NCBI RefSeq assembly: GCF_026712205.1
Contig: NZ_JAPPUW010000035.1
Span: 1-33,608, forward strand
Direction: 5' to 3'
DNA from: Pelomonas aquatica
Lineage (GTDB): Bacteria > Pseudomonadota > Gammaproteobacteria > Burkholderiales > Burkholderiaceae_C
DNA length: 33,608 bases
A model generated the notes under the pieces. That model was given only the letters and a program-made list of their open reading frames with translations, ran no database searches and had not been told where the DNA came from. Every line of letters starts with the position of its first letter. Positions within the stretch are counted from its first letter, which is position 1. Shown in pieces: positions 1 through 8,951 of this stretch. Made by a program: the position numbers and the translations under genes.

Positions 1-118
1 ATCCGGCTTCCTTCAGACCCACAGTCACCCGCGGAACCCTTGCCATTGGCTAACCATTCCCCTTGCCGGGCTGATAGAGGACTCTCACCTCCGAGTAGGT
101 GCACCCTGCCGGGCGCAC
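1..118 (-). mobile_element. group II intron, 5' end (partial, runs off the left edge)
   Basis: Read on the minus strand, position 118 begins with GTGCG, the classical group II intron 5' end. The first 22 bases fold as a 9-bp stem (98-106 with 111-119, one G-U pair, tetraloop). Next come the domain I signatures GGAGGTGAGAGTCC (about 93-80), GGCAAGGGG, AGCCAATGGCAAGGG and CTGAAGGAAGCCGG, all typical of bacterial group II introns. The intron-encoded reverse transcriptase/maturase, domains V-VI and the 3' end would lie beyond base 1. The short open frame from 46 to 1 is therefore RNA structure, not a gene. The subclass cannot be set from 118 bases. The element starts three bases beyond the T-run of the rplQ terminator. 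Confidence 0.8.
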
Positions 119-120
119 CG

Positions 121-145
121 CAAAAAAGCCCGCTCAAGGCGGGCT
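121..145 (-). terminator. intrinsic terminator after rplQ
   Basis: On the minus strand AGCCCGC (145-139) pairs perfectly with GCGGGCT (133-127) around a 5-base loop, followed by a run of T (127-122). It lies 24 bases past the rplQ stop and ends the rpsD-rpoA-rplQ unit. Confidence 0.9.
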
Positions 146-168
146 CTGCAGATCAGCCGGGGCTGAGC

Positions 169-558
169 TTATTCGGCGGCAACGCCTTCGGTCTCACCTT
201 CGGGGCGGTCCACCAGTTCGACGAAGGCCATGGGCGCGTTGTCGCCGACGCGGAAGCCCATCTTCAGGATGCGGGTGTAGCCGCCCGGGCGGTTCGCGAA
301 ACGCGGGCCCAGCTCGTTGAAGAGCTTGCCGACGATGTCGCGGTCGCGCAGGCGGTCGAAAGCCAGGCGGCGGTTGGCCAGCGTGGGTTCCTTGGCGAGC
401 GTGATCAGGGGCTCGACGACACGACGCAGTTCCTTGGCCTTGGGGACCGTGGTCTTGATGGCTTCGTGCTGCAGCAGCGAAACGCACATATTGCGCAGCA
501 TGGCAGCGCGGTGGGCGCTGGTGCGGTTGAGTTTGCGGAGGCCGTTACGGTGACGCAT
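169..558 (-). CDS. rplQ: 50S ribosomal protein L17
   Basis: Protein of 129 residues starting [17 protein letters not shown], the conserved L17 N-terminus, followed by the basic core with [18 protein letters not shown] and the conserved GGYTRILK segment near residue 92. L17 binds 23S rRNA at the polypeptide exit side of the large subunit. The length matches the family; the last ten residues are an acidic variable tail. It is the final gene of the rpsD-rpoA-rplQ block. It is separated from rpoA by 97 bases that contain a hairpin, and an intrinsic terminator follows. Confidence 0.97.
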   Translation of the reverse strand: MRHRNGLRKLNRTSAHRAAMLRNMCVSLLQHEAIKTTVPKAKELRRVVEPLITLAKEPTLANRRLAFDRLRDRDIVGKLFNELGPRFANRPGGYTRILKMGFRVGDNAPMAFVELVDRPEGETEGVAAE

Positions 559-618
559 GGTGCTATTCCTTTCACTTCGTTAATGCCGCCAGCCGGATCA
601 GGTACTGGCGGGTGCACC

Positions 619-644
619 GGTCGGGGTTGGTCAACGCCCCGACC
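619..644 (-). promoter_or_regulatory. hairpin between rpoA and rplQ
   Basis: A perfect 8-bp stem (GGTCGGGG at 619-626 with CCCCGACC at 637-644) and a 10-base loop sit in the 97-base rpoA-rplQ spacer, 12 bases after the rpoA stop. No T-run follows on the minus strand, so it is more likely an mRNA processing or stability element than a terminator. Confidence 0.5.
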
Positions 645-655
645 ACTTCAAAAAA

Positions 656-1645
656 TCAACGCTTGTCGAGACCCTGCGGAGGCCAGTTCTCGAGGCGGGC
701 GCCGAGGGTGAGGCCGCGGGAAGCCAGGACTTCCTTGATCTCGTTGAGCGACTTGCGACCCAGGTTGGGGGTCTTCAGCAGTTCGGTCTCGGTGCGCTGG
801 ATCAGGTCGCCGATGTAGTAGATGTTTTCGGCCTTCAGGCAGTTAGCCGAACGCACCGTCAGCTCGAGCTCGTCGACCGGGCGCAGCAGGATCGGGTCGA
901 AGCTGCTGGAGCGCTGGGCCGGCTGGTCGAAGGCGTCGACCAGGTCGGTGCCTTGCAGCTGGGCGAAGACGGCCAGTTGCTCGACCAGGATCTTGGCCGA
1001 GGCACGGATCGCTTCCTCGGGCGAGATGGCGCCGTTGGTTTCGATTTCCATGACCAGCTTGTCCAGGTCGGTACGCTGCTCGACGCGGGCGTTCTCGACG
1101 GCGTAGCTGACGCGCTTGACGGGCGAGAACGAGGCGTCGAGCACGATGCGGCCGATGCTCTTGGTCGGCTCGTCGCCGAAGCGGCGCATCGTGCCGGGCA
1201 CATAGCCGCGGCCCTTCTCGACCTTGATCTGCATGTCGAGCTTGCCGCCTTGCGACAGGTGGGCGATGACGTGCTCGGGGTTGATGATCTCGACGTCGTG
1301 CGGGGTCTGGATGTCGGCCGCGGTGACGGGGCCTTCACCTTCCTTGCGCAGGACCAGGGTCACTTCCTCGCGGTTGTGCAGGCGGAAGACGACGCCCTTG
1401 AGGTTCAGCATGATGTGAACCACGTCCTCTTGCACGCCGTCGATGGCCGAGTACTCGTGCAGCACGCCGGCGATCGTCACTTCCGTCGGCGCATAACCCA
1501 CCATCGACGAGAGCAGCACACGGCGCAGGGCATTGCCCAGGGTGTGACCGTAGCCGCGTTCGAACGGCTCCAGCGTGACCTTGGCGCGATGACCGCCCAG
1601 GGGCTCCACGTTGATGGACTTGGGTTTGAGCAAGTTGGTTTGCAT
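656..1645 (-). CDS. rpoA: DNA-directed RNA polymerase alpha subunit
   Basis: Protein of 329 residues, the same length as E. coli alpha. The N-terminal dimerisation and assembly domain (about 1-235) holds [23 protein letters not shown] linker leads to the C-terminal domain, where [11 protein letters not shown] begins at residue 265; Arg265 is the key UP-element DNA-binding residue in E. coli. The [12 protein letters not shown] helix-hairpin-helix follows. The alpha dimer nucleates assembly with the beta and beta' subunits, which are also encoded in this window. The gene lies between rpsD and rplQ as in the alpha operon; a GC hairpin stands in the 139-base spacer upstream. Confidence 0.98.
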   Translation of the reverse strand: MQTNLLKPKSINVEPLGGHRAKVTLEPFERGYGHTLGNALRRVLLSSMVGYAPTEVTIAGVLHEYSAIDGVQEDVVHIMLNLKGVVFRLHNREEVTLVLRKEGEGPVTAADIQTPHDVEIINPEHVIAHLSQGGKLDMQIKVEKGRGYVPGTMRRFGDEPTKSIGRIVLDASFSPVKRVSYAVENARVEQRTDLDKLVMEIETNGAISPEEAIRASAKILVEQLAVFAQLQGTDLVDAFDQPAQRSSSFDPILLRPVDELELTVRSANCLKAENIYYIGDLIQRTETELLKTPNLGRKSLNEIKEVLASRGLTLGARLENWPPQGLDKR

Positions 1646-1742
1646 GAGGTCTTTCTTTCAATACCCTCGGTTCGTTACACCGATAAGGCTGAGGACCAGC
1701 CGGGCAGAGCCTTCGAAGGGCAACTAGGCCCGGACGAGGAAA

Positions 1743-1774
1743 CGCCGACCGCGCCCAGGTGGACGCGGTCGGCG
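1743..1774 (-). terminator. hairpin between rpsD and rpoA, possible attenuator
   Basis: A perfect 11-bp stem (CGCCGACCGCG at 1743-1753 with its complement at 1764-1774) and a 10-base loop start 10 bases past the rpsD stop. On the minus strand it is followed only by TTTCCT, so it would terminate weakly if at all. It may tune the S4 to alpha ratio or protect the 3' end of the rpsD message. Confidence 0.5.
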
Positions 1775-1784
1775 GGGGGAACGA

Positions 1785-2408
1785 TTAACGCGAGTACAAC
1801 TCGACGATCAGCGATTCGTTGATCTCGGCGCCGAACTCGTCGCGGTCCGGGGCCTTCTTGAACACGCCTTCCAGCTTGGTGCCGTCGACGGCCACCCAGG
1901 CCGGCAGACCGATGGAGTCGGCCAGCTTGAAGGCCTCGGTCACGCGCAGCTGCTTCTTGGCCTTTTCGCGCACGGCCACGGTGTCACCGGCCTTGACCAG
2001 ATAGGAAGCGATGTTGACGACCTCGCCGTTCACCGTCACGCCCTTGTGCGAAACCAGTTGACGGGCTTCTGCACGCGTCGAGCCGAAGCCCATGCGGTAG
2101 ACGACGTTGTCCAGACGCGATTCCAGCAGCTGCAGCAGGTTCACGCCGGTCGAGCCCTTGCGGCGTTCGGCCTCGGCGAAGTAGCGGCGGAACTGACGCT
2201 CGAGCACGCCGTACATGCGCTTGACCTTCTGCTTCTCGCGCAGCTGCAGGCCGAAGTCGCTGGTGCGCTGGCCCGAGGTGCGGCCGTGCTGGCCGGGCTT
2301 GCTGTCGAACTTGGCCTTGTCGCTGATGGCGCGGCGGGCGCTCTTCAGGTAGAGGTCAGTGCCTTCACGGCGGGAAAGTTTGGCCTTGGGGCCGAGGTAG
2401 CGTGCCAC
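1785..2408 (-). CDS. rpsD: 30S ribosomal protein S4
   Basis: Protein of 207 residues starting [16 protein letters not shown]. The N-terminal domain carries the [10 protein letters not shown] loop. The S4 RNA-binding domain (about 97-160) contains [21 protein letters not shown] and [13 protein letters not shown]. The N-terminus has no cysteines, so this is the zinc-free form. S4 starts 30S assembly by binding 16S rRNA and in E. coli represses the alpha operon. Here rpsD is separated from rpsK by 220 bases with its own candidate promoter and leader hairpin, so it appears to head a unit of rpsD-rpoA-rplQ. Confidence 0.97.
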   Translation of the reverse strand: MARYLGPKAKLSRREGTDLYLKSARRAISDKAKFDSKPGQHGRTSGQRTSDFGLQLREKQKVKRMYGVLERQFRRYFAEAERRKGSTGVNLLQLLESRLDNVVYRMGFGSTRAEARQLVSHKGVTVNGEVVNIASYLVKAGDTVAVREKAKKQLRVTEAFKLADSIGLPAWVAVDGTKLEGVFKKAPDRDEFGAEINESLIVELYSR

Positions 2409-2529
2409 TTTGAGTGTCCTTGTTCAATCTGACGCCAGGGTTTGCCTGACGCGAGTCCAGCCGGTGTTGTTGTGGGCTTGGACGGTGGGCTTATGAGCTG
2501 ATCTCGAAAGGAGATTGACTCAAGACTGA

Positions 2530-2559
2530 AGCCGGCGCGGCACAAAGTGCCCGCCGGCT
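2530..2559 (-). promoter_or_regulatory. leader hairpin upstream of rpsD
   Basis: AGCCGGCG (2530-2537) pairs with CGCCGGCT (2552-2559), and an inner GGCAC/GTGCC stem closes on an AAA loop with one bulged base. It would begin about 10 bases into a transcript from the 2575-2602 promoter and about 120 bases before rpsD. It has no T-run. It could be an rpsK 3' structure or part of an S4 autoregulatory leader; S4 control is inference from E. coli. Confidence 0.5.
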
Positions 2560-2574
2560 CCGGGAAAACGCGCG

Positions 2575-2602
2575 ATTATCGCACTGTCATCCGCTTCTGC
2601 AA
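2575..2602 (-). promoter_or_regulatory. candidate sigma70 promoter for rpsD-rpoA-rplQ
   Basis: On the minus strand TTGCAG (2602-2597), a 16-base spacer and GATAAT (2580-2575) form a plausible -35/-10 pair. The predicted start is near 2568, giving a leader of about 160 bases before rpsD. The -10 box matches 5 of 6 consensus bases and the -35 box about half. Confidence 0.5.
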
Positions 2603-2628
2603 TATCCCTGTCACCGAGAGGTGGGGGT

Positions 2629-3033
2629 TTAGATGCGACGACGCTTCTGCGGACGGCAGCCGTTGTGCGGCACCGGCGTCACGTCGGAGATCGAGTTGAT
2701 GCGGATGCCCAGCGCCGCAAGAGCACGCACCGACGACTCACGACCCGGGCCGGGGCCCTTGATCTTGACGTCCAGGTTCTTGATGCCCTGCTCTTGAGCG
2801 GCACGGCCGGCCACCTCAGCCGCCACCTGGGCTGCGAAGGGCGTCGACTTGCGCGAGCCCTTGAAGCCCTGGCCACCCGACGAAGCCCAGGACAGGGCGC
2901 CGCCTTGACGGTCGGTGATGGTGATGATGGTGTTGTTGAACGAGGCGTGGACATGCGCGATGCCGTCAGCGACGTTCTTGCGGACCTTCTTGCGAACGCG
3001 TTGAGCCGCCGAATTGTTGGGAGCCTTTGCCAT
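2629..3033 (-). CDS. rpsK: 30S ribosomal protein S11
   Basis: Protein of 134 residues. After a short basic start ([20 protein letters not shown]) it shows the S11 core [18 protein letters not shown] and ends with the conserved [22 protein letters not shown]11 sits on the 30S platform and contacts the 3' domain of 16S rRNA. It follows rpsM by 26 bases and is the last gene before the break that precedes rpsD. The length is slightly above the E. coli protein, as expected for betaproteobacteria. Confidence 0.97.
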   Translation of the reverse strand: MAKAPNNSAAQRVRKKVRKNVADGIAHVHASFNNTIITITDRQGGALSWASSGGQGFKGSRKSTPFAAQVAAEVAGRAAQEQGIKNLDVKIKGPGPGRESSVRALAALGIRINSISDVTPVPHNGCRPQKRRRI

Positions 3034-3059
3034 ATTGACCTTCTTTCAGTTCGGGCAGC

Positions 3060-3425
3060 TTACTTCTTGCCGGTCGCCGCCGACTTGCGCGGACCCTTGC
3101 GGGTGCGGGCATTCGTGCGGGTGCGCTGGCCGCGCATCGGCAGGCCGCGGCGGTGACGGAAACCGCGGTAGCAGCCGAGGTCCATCAGGCGCTTGATGTT
3201 GATGGATTGCTCGCGGCGCAGATCGCCTTCGATGGTCAGCTTGTTGACCTCGTCACGGATCTTTTCGAGATCGCCGTCGGTCAGATCCTTGACCTTCTTG
3301 TCGAACGGAATGCCGCAGGTGGTGCAGATCTTCTGGGCGGTCGTACGGCCAATGCCGTAGATCGAGGTCAGACCGATCTCAGTGTGCTTTTGCGGCGGAA
3401 TGTTGATACCAGCAATACGTGCCAT
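3060..3425 (-). CDS. rpsM: 30S ribosomal protein S13
   Basis: Protein of 121 residues starting [20 protein letters not shown]. The helix-two-turn-helix core includes [12 protein letters not shown], and the C-terminus is the basic [19 protein letters not shown] tail that reaches tRNA in the P site. S13 forms the head of the 30S subunit and intersubunit bridges. It lies between rpmJ (30-base gap) and rpsK. Confidence 0.97.
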   Translation of the reverse strand: MARIAGINIPPQKHTEIGLTSIYGIGRTTAQKICTTCGIPFDKKVKDLTDGDLEKIRDEVNKLTIEGDLRREQSINIKRLMDLGCYRGFRHRRGLPMRGQRTRTNARTRKGPRKSAATGKK

Positions 3426-3455
3426 GGTGGTCCTCTAGTCCTGTCGTGCGGCCAA

Positions 3456-3569
3456 TCAGCCCTGGCGCTGCTTGTGGCGCGGGTCGGTGCAGATCACACG
3501 CACCACGCCCTTGCGGCGGATGATCTTGCAATTGCGGCACATCTGCTTCACGGATGCCGAAACTTTCAT
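3456..3569 (-). CDS. rpmJ: 50S ribosomal protein L36 (zinc-ribbon type)
   Basis: A 37-residue protein starting [20 protein letters not shown]. It has the zinc-ligand pattern C11-x2-C14 ... C27 ... H32, so this is the zinc-containing form. L36 is a small 23S rRNA-binding protein of the large subunit. The ATG at 3569 is preceded on the minus strand by AGGAGCAGACC, a good ribosome-binding site. The gene lies between infA and rpsM, its usual position. Confidence 0.95.
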   Translation of the reverse strand: MKVSASVKQMCRNCKIIRRKGVVRVICTDPRHKQRQG

Positions 3570-3627
3570 GGTCTGCTCCTTGGCCTAACTCTTATGCGCT
3601 CTTGACGCGTCCGGGGGTTCAAACAGC

Positions 3628-3846
3628 TCACTTCGCCCGGAACACGATGCGAGCACGACTCAAATCGTAGGGCGTCAGCTCCACGGTCACCTTGTCGCCG
3701 GGGAGGATGCGGATGTAGTGCATCCGCATCTTGCCGGAGATGTGACCGAGAACGACATGCCCGTTCTCCAACTTCACACGAAACGTCGCATTGGGGAGGT
3801 TCTCAAGAATCTCACCCTGCATCTGGATGACGTCGTCTTTCGACAT
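3628..3846 (-). CDS. infA: translation initiation factor IF-1
   Basis: Protein of 72 residues forming a single S1-type OB fold: [20 protein letters not shown] at the start, then [28 protein letters not shown] and [16 protein letters not shown]-1 occupies the A site of the 30S subunit during initiation. The length is exactly that of the family. It lies between secY (54-base gap) and rpmJ, a position common in Gram-negative spc/alpha clusters but not that of E. coli infA. Confidence 0.97.
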   Translation of the reverse strand: MSKDDVIQMQGEILENLPNATFRVKLENGHVVLGHISGKMRMHYIRILPGDKVTVELTPYDLSRARIVFRAK

Positions 3847-3900
3847 GTCTGCGCTTCGTGTGGGTTAAATCAATTTTTTCCCATGTACAGCTTCGGGCCC

Positions 3901-5211
3901 TCAGTTGGGCTTGAAGCTGGCCTTCTTCAGCAGCGATTCGTACTGCTGACTCATGATGTAGCTCTGCACCTGGGCCCAGAAGTCCATCGTCACGACGACG
4001 ATGATCAACAGCGAGGTGCCACCAAAGTAGAACGGCACGTTGTACTTCAGCGTCAGGAACTCGGGCAACAGGCAGACCAGCGTGATGTAGATCGCACCGG
4101 CCAGCGTCAGCCGCGACAGGATCTTGTCGATGTGCTTTGCGGTCTGTTCACCCGGGCGGATGCCGGGGATGAACGCGCCGCTCTTCTTCAGGTTGTCGGC
4201 CGTCTCACGGCTGTTGAACACCAACGCCGTGTAGAAGAAGCAGAAGAACACGATCGCCGCCGAGTACAGCAGCACATAGATCGGCTGGCCCGGGCGGACC
4301 ATGTCCGCCAGATCCTTCAGCCAGCGCAGGCCGTCACCGGTCGCGAACCAGCTCACCACCGTTGTCGGCAGCAGGATGATGGACGACGCGAAGATCGGCG
4401 GGATCACGCCCGACATGTTCAGCTTCAGCGGCAGGTGCGACGACTGGCCGCCATAGACCTTGTTGCCGACCTGGCGCTTGGCGTAGTTCACCAGGATCTT
4501 GCGCTGGCCACGCTCGACGAACACGACACCGAAGGTCACGGCGACCACGACGGCGACGACGAAGATTGCCGAGCCAGGGCCCATCGCACCGGTCCGCACC
4601 AGCTCGAACAGGCCGCCGATGGCGCCCGGCAGACCCGCGGCGATACCGCCGAAGATCAGGATCGAGATGCCATTGCCCAGACCGCGCTCGGTGATCTGCT
4701 CACCCAGCCACATCAGGAACATCGTGCCGGCCACCAGGCTGGATACGGCCGTCAGGCGGAAGCCGAAACCGGGACTGATCACGAGACCGGCAGAGCCTTC
4801 CAGCGCCAGCGCGATCGACAGGCTCTGGAACAGAGCCAGGCCCAGCGTGCCGTAACGGGTGTACTGGGTGATCTTGCGGCGGCCCGCCTCGCCTTCCTTC
4901 TTCAGCTGCTCCAGCGTCGGGACGACATAGGTCATCAGCTGGATGACGATGGAAGCCGAGATGTAAGGCGTGATGCCCAACGCGAACACGGTGAAGCGCG
5001 ACAGCGCGCCGCCCGAGAACATGTTGAACAGGCTCAGGATGCCACCGGCCTGACCCTTGAAGAATTGGGCCAGCTGGTTCGGGTCGATACCGGGCACGGG
5101 GATATGCGCCCCGATGCGGTAGACGACCAGAGCCAGCAGCAGGAACACAAGCCGGCGACGCAGGTCGCCGAACTTGCCGCTCTTGGCCAGCTGATTCGCG
5201 TTGGTAGCCAC
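3901..5211 (-). CDS. secY: protein translocase subunit SecY
   Basis: Integral membrane protein of 436 residues with the ten hydrophobic segments expected for SecY. Visible marks are [24 protein letters not shown] at the first membrane span with its plug-side loop, the cytoplasmic [15 protein letters not shown] loop and the [16 protein letters not shown] loop, which contacts SecA and the ribosome. SecY forms the channel of the SecYEG translocon; SecE is encoded at 32871-33257. The gene follows rplO by 26 bases at the end of the spc block. Confidence 0.97.
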   Translation of the reverse strand: MATNANQLAKSGKFGDLRRRLVFLLLALVVYRIGAHIPVPGIDPNQLAQFFKGQAGGILSLFNMFSGGALSRFTVFALGITPYISASIVIQLMTYVVPTLEQLKKEGEAGRRKITQYTRYGTLGLALFQSLSIALALEGSAGLVISPGFGFRLTAVSSLVAGTMFLMWLGEQITERGLGNGISILIFGGIAAGLPGAIGGLFELVRTGAMGPGSAIFVVAVVVAVTFGVVFVERGQRKILVNYAKRQVGNKVYGGQSSHLPLKLNMSGVIPPIFASSIILLPTTVVSWFATGDGLRWLKDLADMVRPGQPIYVLLYSAAIVFFCFFYTALVFNSRETADNLKKSGAFIPGIRPGEQTAKHIDKILSRLTLAGAIYITLVCLLPEFLTLKYNVPFYFGGTSLLIIVVVTMDFWAQVQSYIMSQQYESLLKKASFKPN

Positions 5212-5237
5212 GCTGGATCAGTTCCTTGTGCGCTGGT

Positions 5238-5669
5238 TTAAGCGACCGAGCCGCCCGCCGCCTCGATGGCCGCCTTGGCGCCCTTCGTGGCGTTCACGCC
5301 CTTCAGCGTGACCTTGCGCTCGATGGCGCCAGACAGGATGACCTTGACCGACTTGGCCAGCTGCGGCACGAGGCCGACGGCCTTCAGCGTCGACACGTCG
5401 ATCTCGTCGCCGGCCAGGACTTGCAGGTCCGACAGCGTGATCTCGGCGTTGTACTTCAGCGTCAGCGACTTGAAGCCGCGCTTGGGCAGGCGACGCTGCA
5501 GCGGCATCTGGCCGCCTTCGAAGCCGACCTTGTGGTAGCCACCGGCGCGCGACTTCTGGCCCTTGTGACCGCGACCCGCGGTCTTGCCCAGGCCCGAGCC
5601 GATGCCACGGCCGACACGGCGCTTGGCGTGCTTGGCGCCCTCTGCGGGCTTGATCGTGTTGAGTTCCAT
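5238..5669 (-). CDS. rplO: 50S ribosomal protein L15
   Basis: Protein of 143 residues starting [20 protein letters not shown]. The glycine- and arginine-rich N-terminal extension ([18 protein letters not shown]) threads into 23S rRNA. The ATG at 5669 overlaps the rpmD stop as TGATG, which suggests translational coupling. An in-frame GTG directly upstream (5672) would add one residue but is less likely, because relatives begin MELN. L15 is a late assembly protein of the 50S subunit. Confidence 0.96.
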   Translation of the reverse strand: MELNTIKPAEGAKHAKRRVGRGIGSGLGKTAGRGHKGQKSRAGGYHKVGFEGGQMPLQRRLPKRGFKSLTLKYNAEITLSDLQVLAGDEIDVSTLKAVGLVPQLAKSVKVILSGAIERKVTLKGVNATKGAKAAIEAAGGSVA

Positions 5670-5851
5670 CACAGCACCTGAACCAGGTAGGCGATCTTGT
5701 TGATCATGCCGCGCACGGCGGGCGTGTCTTCCAGCGTGCTCTGGCTGTTCAGCTTGCGCAGACCCAGGCCGACCACGGTGGCACGGTGCGAGGCGCGGCA
5801 GCCGATGGGGCTGCGCACCAGCTTGACCGTCACGGTTTTCTTGTCAGACAT
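5669..5851 (-). CDS. rpmD: 50S ribosomal protein L30
   Basis: A 60-residue protein with the L30 ferredoxin-like fold signature: [20 protein letters not shown], then [11 protein letters not shown] and the C-terminal [13 protein letters not shown]. The length is normal. The stop codon overlaps the rplO start by one base. It follows rpsE by 20 bases in the standard spc order. Confidence 0.95.
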   Translation of the reverse strand: MSDKKTVTVKLVRSPIGCRASHRATVVGLGLRKLNSQSTLEDTPAVRGMINKIAYLVQVL

Positions 5852-5871
5852 CTTGTGCTCCGCTCTGGCGA

Positions 5872-6390
5872 TCAGTTGAAGATTTCTTCAACCGTCTTGC
5901 CGCGCTTGGCAGCGACTTCCGACGCCGTCGTGGAACGCTTCAGAGCGTCCAGCGTGGCGCGGACCATGTTGTAAGGGTTGGTCGAACCGTGGCTCTTGGT
6001 CACGATGTCGGTCACGCCCATCACTTCGAAGACGGCGCGCATCGGGCCGCCGGCGATGACGCCGGTACCGGCAGGAGCCGGAGCCATGATCACGTGAGCC
6101 GCACCATGCTCGCCCACCACGTTGTGGTGGATGGTGCCGTTCTTGAGCTGGACCTTGACCATATTGCGGCGGGCCGATTCCATGGCCTTCTGCACCGCGA
6201 CCGGCACTTCCTTGGCCTTGCCCTTGCCCATGCCGATGCGGCCATCGCCGTCACCGACCACGGTCAGCGCCGCGAAGGACAGCGTACGGCCGCCCTTCAC
6301 CACCTTGGTCACGCGGTTCACCGCGATCATCTTTTCCTTCAGGCCGTCGTCATTGCCTTCGGTCTGCGCGCGGGGTTGAAACTTTGCCAT
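5872..6390 (-). CDS. rpsE: 30S ribosomal protein S5
   Basis: Protein of 172 residues. The N-terminal double-stranded-RNA-binding-like domain includes [20 protein letters not shown] and [19 protein letters not shown]. The C-terminal domain holds [20 protein letters not shown] and [17 protein letters not shown]5 lies at the mRNA entry side with S4 and affects decoding accuracy; spectinomycin-resistance changes map to the loop containing VKGGR. That loop looks unaltered here. It lies between rplR and rpmD. Confidence 0.97.
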   Translation of the reverse strand: MAKFQPRAQTEGNDDGLKEKMIAVNRVTKVVKGGRTLSFAALTVVGDGDGRIGMGKGKAKEVPVAVQKAMESARRNMVKVQLKNGTIHHNVVGEHGAAHVIMAPAPAGTGVIAGGPMRAVFEVMGVTDIVTKSHGSTNPYNMVRATLDALKRSTTASEVAAKRGKTVEEIFN

Positions 6391-6408
6391 TTCGTATTCC
6401 TTGATGCG

Positions 6409-6765
6409 TCAGAACTGCAGACCGGCTTCGCGGGCGGCCTCGGCCAGCGCCTTGACGCGGCCGTGGTAGGCGAAACCGGCACGGTCGAACGCGACCTTCT
6501 CGACGCCGGCGGCCTTGGCCTTCTCGGCGATGCGCTTGCCGATCAGCGCCGCAGCGGCGACGTTGCCGCCATTGCTCAGCTGTTCGCGCACTTCCTTCTC
6601 GACCGTGGAGGCCGAGGCCAGCACACGGGCGCCGTCTTCGGAAATGACTTGGGCGTAGATGTGGGTGTTGGAGCGCAACACGGTCAGACGGGCCACGCGC
6701 TGGATCGCGATGCGAGCGCGGGTCTGGCGCGAACGACGCAGGCGTTGTTCTTTCTTGGTCATCAT
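6409..6765 (-). CDS. rplR: 50S ribosomal protein L18
   Basis: Protein of 118 residues starting [20 protein letters not shown], with the 5S rRNA-binding core [13 protein letters not shown] and the C-terminal [28 protein letters not shown]18 with L5 attaches 5S rRNA to the 50S subunit. Two ATG codons stand in tandem. The first (6765) has the better spacing of seven bases from an AGGAG ribosome-binding site; starting at the second would remove one residue. Confidence 0.96.
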   Translation of the reverse strand: MMTKKEQRLRRSRQTRARIAIQRVARLTVLRSNTHIYAQVISEDGARVLASASTVEKEVREQLSNGGNVAAAALIGKRIAEKAKAAGVEKVAFDRAGFAYHGRVKALAEAAREAGLQF

Positions 6766-6776
6766 GGCGCTGCTCC

Positions 6777-7310
6777 TTACTTCTTCTTGGTCTCTTTGAG
6801 GGAGACCTTCTCGTCCGAGTAACGGATGCCCTTGCCCTTGTAGGGCTCGGGCGGACGGAAGGCGCGCACCTCGGCGGCGATCTGGCCGACGACCTGGCGG
6901 TCAGCGCCCTTGATGATGATTTCCGTCTGGGTCGGGCACTCGACCTTGATGCCGGCCGGCATGTCCTTCACCACGGGGTGGGAGAAACCGATCTGCAGGT
7001 TGAGCTTCTGGCCCTGGGCCTGGGCGCGGAAGCCCACGCCGACCAGGTTCAGCTTCTTCTCGAAGCCCTTGCTGACGCCGTTGACCATATTGGCCACCAG
7101 CGCGCGCATCGTGCCACTCATCGCATCGGCTTCGGCCGATTCGTTCACGGGCACGAAGCTCAGCTTGCCGGCTTCGTTCTTGACGGTGACGAGCTTGTTC
7201 GACGGACGCACCAGCGTGCCGAGCGAGCCCTTGACGCTGATGGCTTCAGCGCCGATGGTCACGTCCACGCCTTGCGGGACGTTGACCGGCATTTTTCCAA
7301 CGCGGGACAT
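6777..7310 (-). CDS. rplF: 50S ribosomal protein L6
   Basis: Protein of 177 residues with two repeated L6 domains. The first starts [17 protein letters not shown], and the second ends with the family signature [14 protein letters not shown] near residue 160. L6 sits near the sarcin-ricin loop and factor-binding site of the 50S subunit. It lies between rpsH and rplR with short gaps (17 and 11 bases), so transcription as part of the spc unit is clear. Confidence 0.97.
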   Translation of the reverse strand: MSRVGKMPVNVPQGVDVTIGAEAISVKGSLGTLVRPSNKLVTVKNEAGKLSFVPVNESAEADAMSGTMRALVANMVNGVSKGFEKKLNLVGVGFRAQAQGQKLNLQIGFSHPVVKDMPAGIKVECPTQTEIIIKGADRQVVGQIAAEVRAFRPPEPYKGKGIRYSDEKVSLKETKKK

Positions 7311-7327
7311 TGTGGGTACTCCTTCGC

Positions 7328-7723
7328 TTAGGCGACGTAGCAGAGCACCTCGCCGCCGATACCGGCAGCGCGGGCCTTGCGGTCCGTCATGACGCCTTGC
7401 GGGGTCGTCACAATCGCCACGCCCAGGCCGTTCATGACCTGAGGAATGTCGTGGCGGCCCTTGTAGATGCGCAGGCCGGGACGGCTGACACGCTCGATGC
7501 GCTCGATGACCGGACGGCCAGCGTAGTACTTCAGCGAGATTTCCAGTTCCGGACGGGCGGCTTCGCCACGCACGGCGAAGTCGTCGATATAGCCTTCGTC
7601 CTTCAGGACCTTGGCAATCGCCACCTTCAGCTTGGACGACGGCATCACAACGTTCGTCTTTTCGACGATCTGCGCGTTGCGGATGCGGGTCAGCATATCG
7701 GCGATGGGATCACTCATGCTCAT
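7328..7723 (-). CDS. rpsH: 30S ribosomal protein S8
   Basis: Protein of 131 residues starting [18 protein letters not shown]. The C-terminal RNA-binding domain contains [16 protein letters not shown] and ends [10 protein letters not shown]8 binds the central domain of 16S rRNA; in E. coli it represses spc translation by binding within rplE mRNA. An alternative start at the second Met would shorten it by two residues. It lies 26 bases after rpsN. Confidence 0.97.
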   Translation of the reverse strand: MSMSDPIADMLTRIRNAQIVEKTNVVMPSSKLKVAIAKVLKDEGYIDDFAVRGEAARPELEISLKYYAGRPVIERIERVSRPGLRIYKGRHDIPQVMNGLGVAIVTTPQGVMTDRKARAAGIGGEVLCYVA

Positions 7724-7749
7724 TTGCGATATCTCCTATCAGCCGATGA

Positions 7750-8055
7750 TTACCAGCTGGCCTTGACGACACCGGGGATGTCGCCCTTGAAGGCCAGTTC
7801 ACGGATCTTGTTGCGGGCCAGACCGAACTTGCGGAAGGTGCCGCGCGGACGACCCGTCAGCTCGCAGCGGTTGCGCAGGCGAGTCGGGTAGGCATTGCGG
7901 GGCAGCTTTTGCAGCTCGAGGCGGGCGGCGTAGCGCTCTTCCTCGGACTTCTTGCCGTCGTCGATGATGGCCTTCAGTTCGGCGTACTTCTTGGCGAACT
8001 TGGCGACCAGCGCCTCGCGCTTCAGCTCACGTTGTTTGATCGAGAGTTTTGCCAC
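7750..8055 (-). CDS. rpsN: 30S ribosomal protein S14
   Basis: Protein of 101 residues. The C-terminal half has the S14 signature [19 protein letters not shown] followed by [18 protein letters not shown]. It has only one cysteine and no CxxC pairs, so it is the long zinc-free type rather than the short zinc-binding form. S14 binds the 3' domain of 16S rRNA in the head of the 30S subunit. It lies between rplE and rpsH with 8- and 26-base gaps. Confidence 0.97.
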   Translation of the reverse strand: MAKLSIKQRELKREALVAKFAKKYAELKAIIDDGKKSEEERYAARLELQKLPRNAYPTRLRNRCELTGRPRGTFRKFGLARNKIRELAFKGDIPGVVKASW

Positions 8056-8063
8056 GGGTCACC

Positions 8064-8603
8064 TCAGTTCTTGAACGGAAACTTGAACGCAGCCAGCAGA
8101 GCCTTGGCTTCGTCGTCCGTCTTGGCAGTCGTCGTGATGCTGATGTTCAGACCACGCAGAGCATCCACCTTGTCGTACTCGATCTCGGGGAAGATGATTT
8201 GCTCTTTGACGCCGATGTTGTAGTTGCCACGGCCGTCGAACGAGCGGCCGGAGATACCACGGAAGTCGCGAACGCGCGGCAGCGCGATCGTCACGAAGCG
8301 GTCCAGGAATTCGTACATCTGGACGCCACGCAGGGTGACCATCGCACCGATGGGCACGCCGTCGCGGATCTTGAAGCCGGCGATGGCCTTCTTGGACTTG
8401 GTGACCACGGGCTTCTGGCCGGCGATCTTGGTCAGGTCGCCCACGGCGTGATCCATGACCTTCTTGTCGGCGACCGCCTCGCTCACGCCCATGTTGAGCG
8501 TGATCTTGGTGATGCGGGGCACCTCCATGACCGACTTGTAGCCGAACTTCTCGACCAGGCCGGGCACGATTTTTTCGCGGTAATGCGTTTGCAGACGAGC
8601 CAT
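8064..8603 (-). CDS. rplE: 50S ribosomal protein L5
   Basis: Protein of 179 residues starting [20 protein letters not shown], with [20 protein letters not shown] near residue 40 and the C-terminal [21 protein letters not shown]5 binds 5S rRNA and contacts the P-site tRNA and the 30S head through a bridge. The frame is open 36 codons further upstream, but that stretch overlaps rplX and does not resemble L5. The ATG at 8603, preceded by AAGAGGTCCGAC, is therefore the start. Confidence 0.97.
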   Translation of the reverse strand: MARLQTHYREKIVPGLVEKFGYKSVMEVPRITKITLNMGVSEAVADKKVMDHAVGDLTKIAGQKPVVTKSKKAIAGFKIRDGVPIGAMVTLRGVQMYEFLDRFVTIALPRVRDFRGISGRSFDGRGNYNIGVKEQIIFPEIEYDKVDALRGLNISITTTAKTDDEAKALLAAFKFPFKN

Positions 8604-8613
8604 GTCGGACCTC

Positions 8614-8928
8614 TTAAGCCTTGATCTCTTCGCCGGTCGACTTGAAGACGCGCACCCGCTTGCCGTCGACGAGCTTGACGCCCACGCGATCGGCCTTGCC
8701 GGACGCGGCATTGAAGATCGCCACGTTGGATTGATGGATGGGCATGGTCTTGTCGACGACGCCGCCGGTGGTGCCCTTCATGGGGTTGGGCTTGACGTGC
8801 TTCTTCACGACATTGACGCCTTCGACCACGACGTGGTCGGCATCGGTGCGCGCGGACACGGCGCCGCGCTTGCCCTTGTCGCGGCCGGTCAACACGATGA
8901 CCTGGTCGCCGGTACGGATCTTGTTCAT
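8614..8928 (-). CDS. rplX: 50S ribosomal protein L24
   Basis: Protein of 104 residues with the KOW motif at the N-terminus ([20 protein letters not shown], about residues 3-22), then [12 protein letters not shown] and the C-terminal [17 protein letters not shown]24 is an early assembly protein that binds the 5' domain of 23S rRNA near the exit tunnel. It lies between rplN (23-base gap) and rplE (10-base gap). Confidence 0.97.
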   Translation of the reverse strand: MNKIRTGDQVIVLTGRDKGKRGAVSARTDADHVVVEGVNVVKKHVKPNPMKGTTGGVVDKTMPIHQSNVAIFNAASGKADRVGVKLVDGKRVRVFKSTGEEIKA

Positions 8929-8951
8929 GGCTTACCTCAGACAGTGGGGGC

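Noticed and set aside
1-46. Short partial open frame on the minus strand (MARVPRVTVGLKEAG)
   Set aside because: The same bases carry group II intron domain I signatures (GGCAAGGG and CTGAAGGAAGCCGG), so the frame is best read as structural RNA.
3718-5241. Long plus-strand open frame of about 500 codons opposite secY
   Set aside because: It lies fully over a well-supported gene, is rich in His, Asp, Gln and Arg in the manner of GC-rich antisense frames, and has no recognisable domain.
8604-8711. 36-codon N-terminal extension of L5
   Set aside because: It overlaps rplX and has no L5 similarity; the internal ATG has a ribosome-binding site and the conserved MARLQ start.
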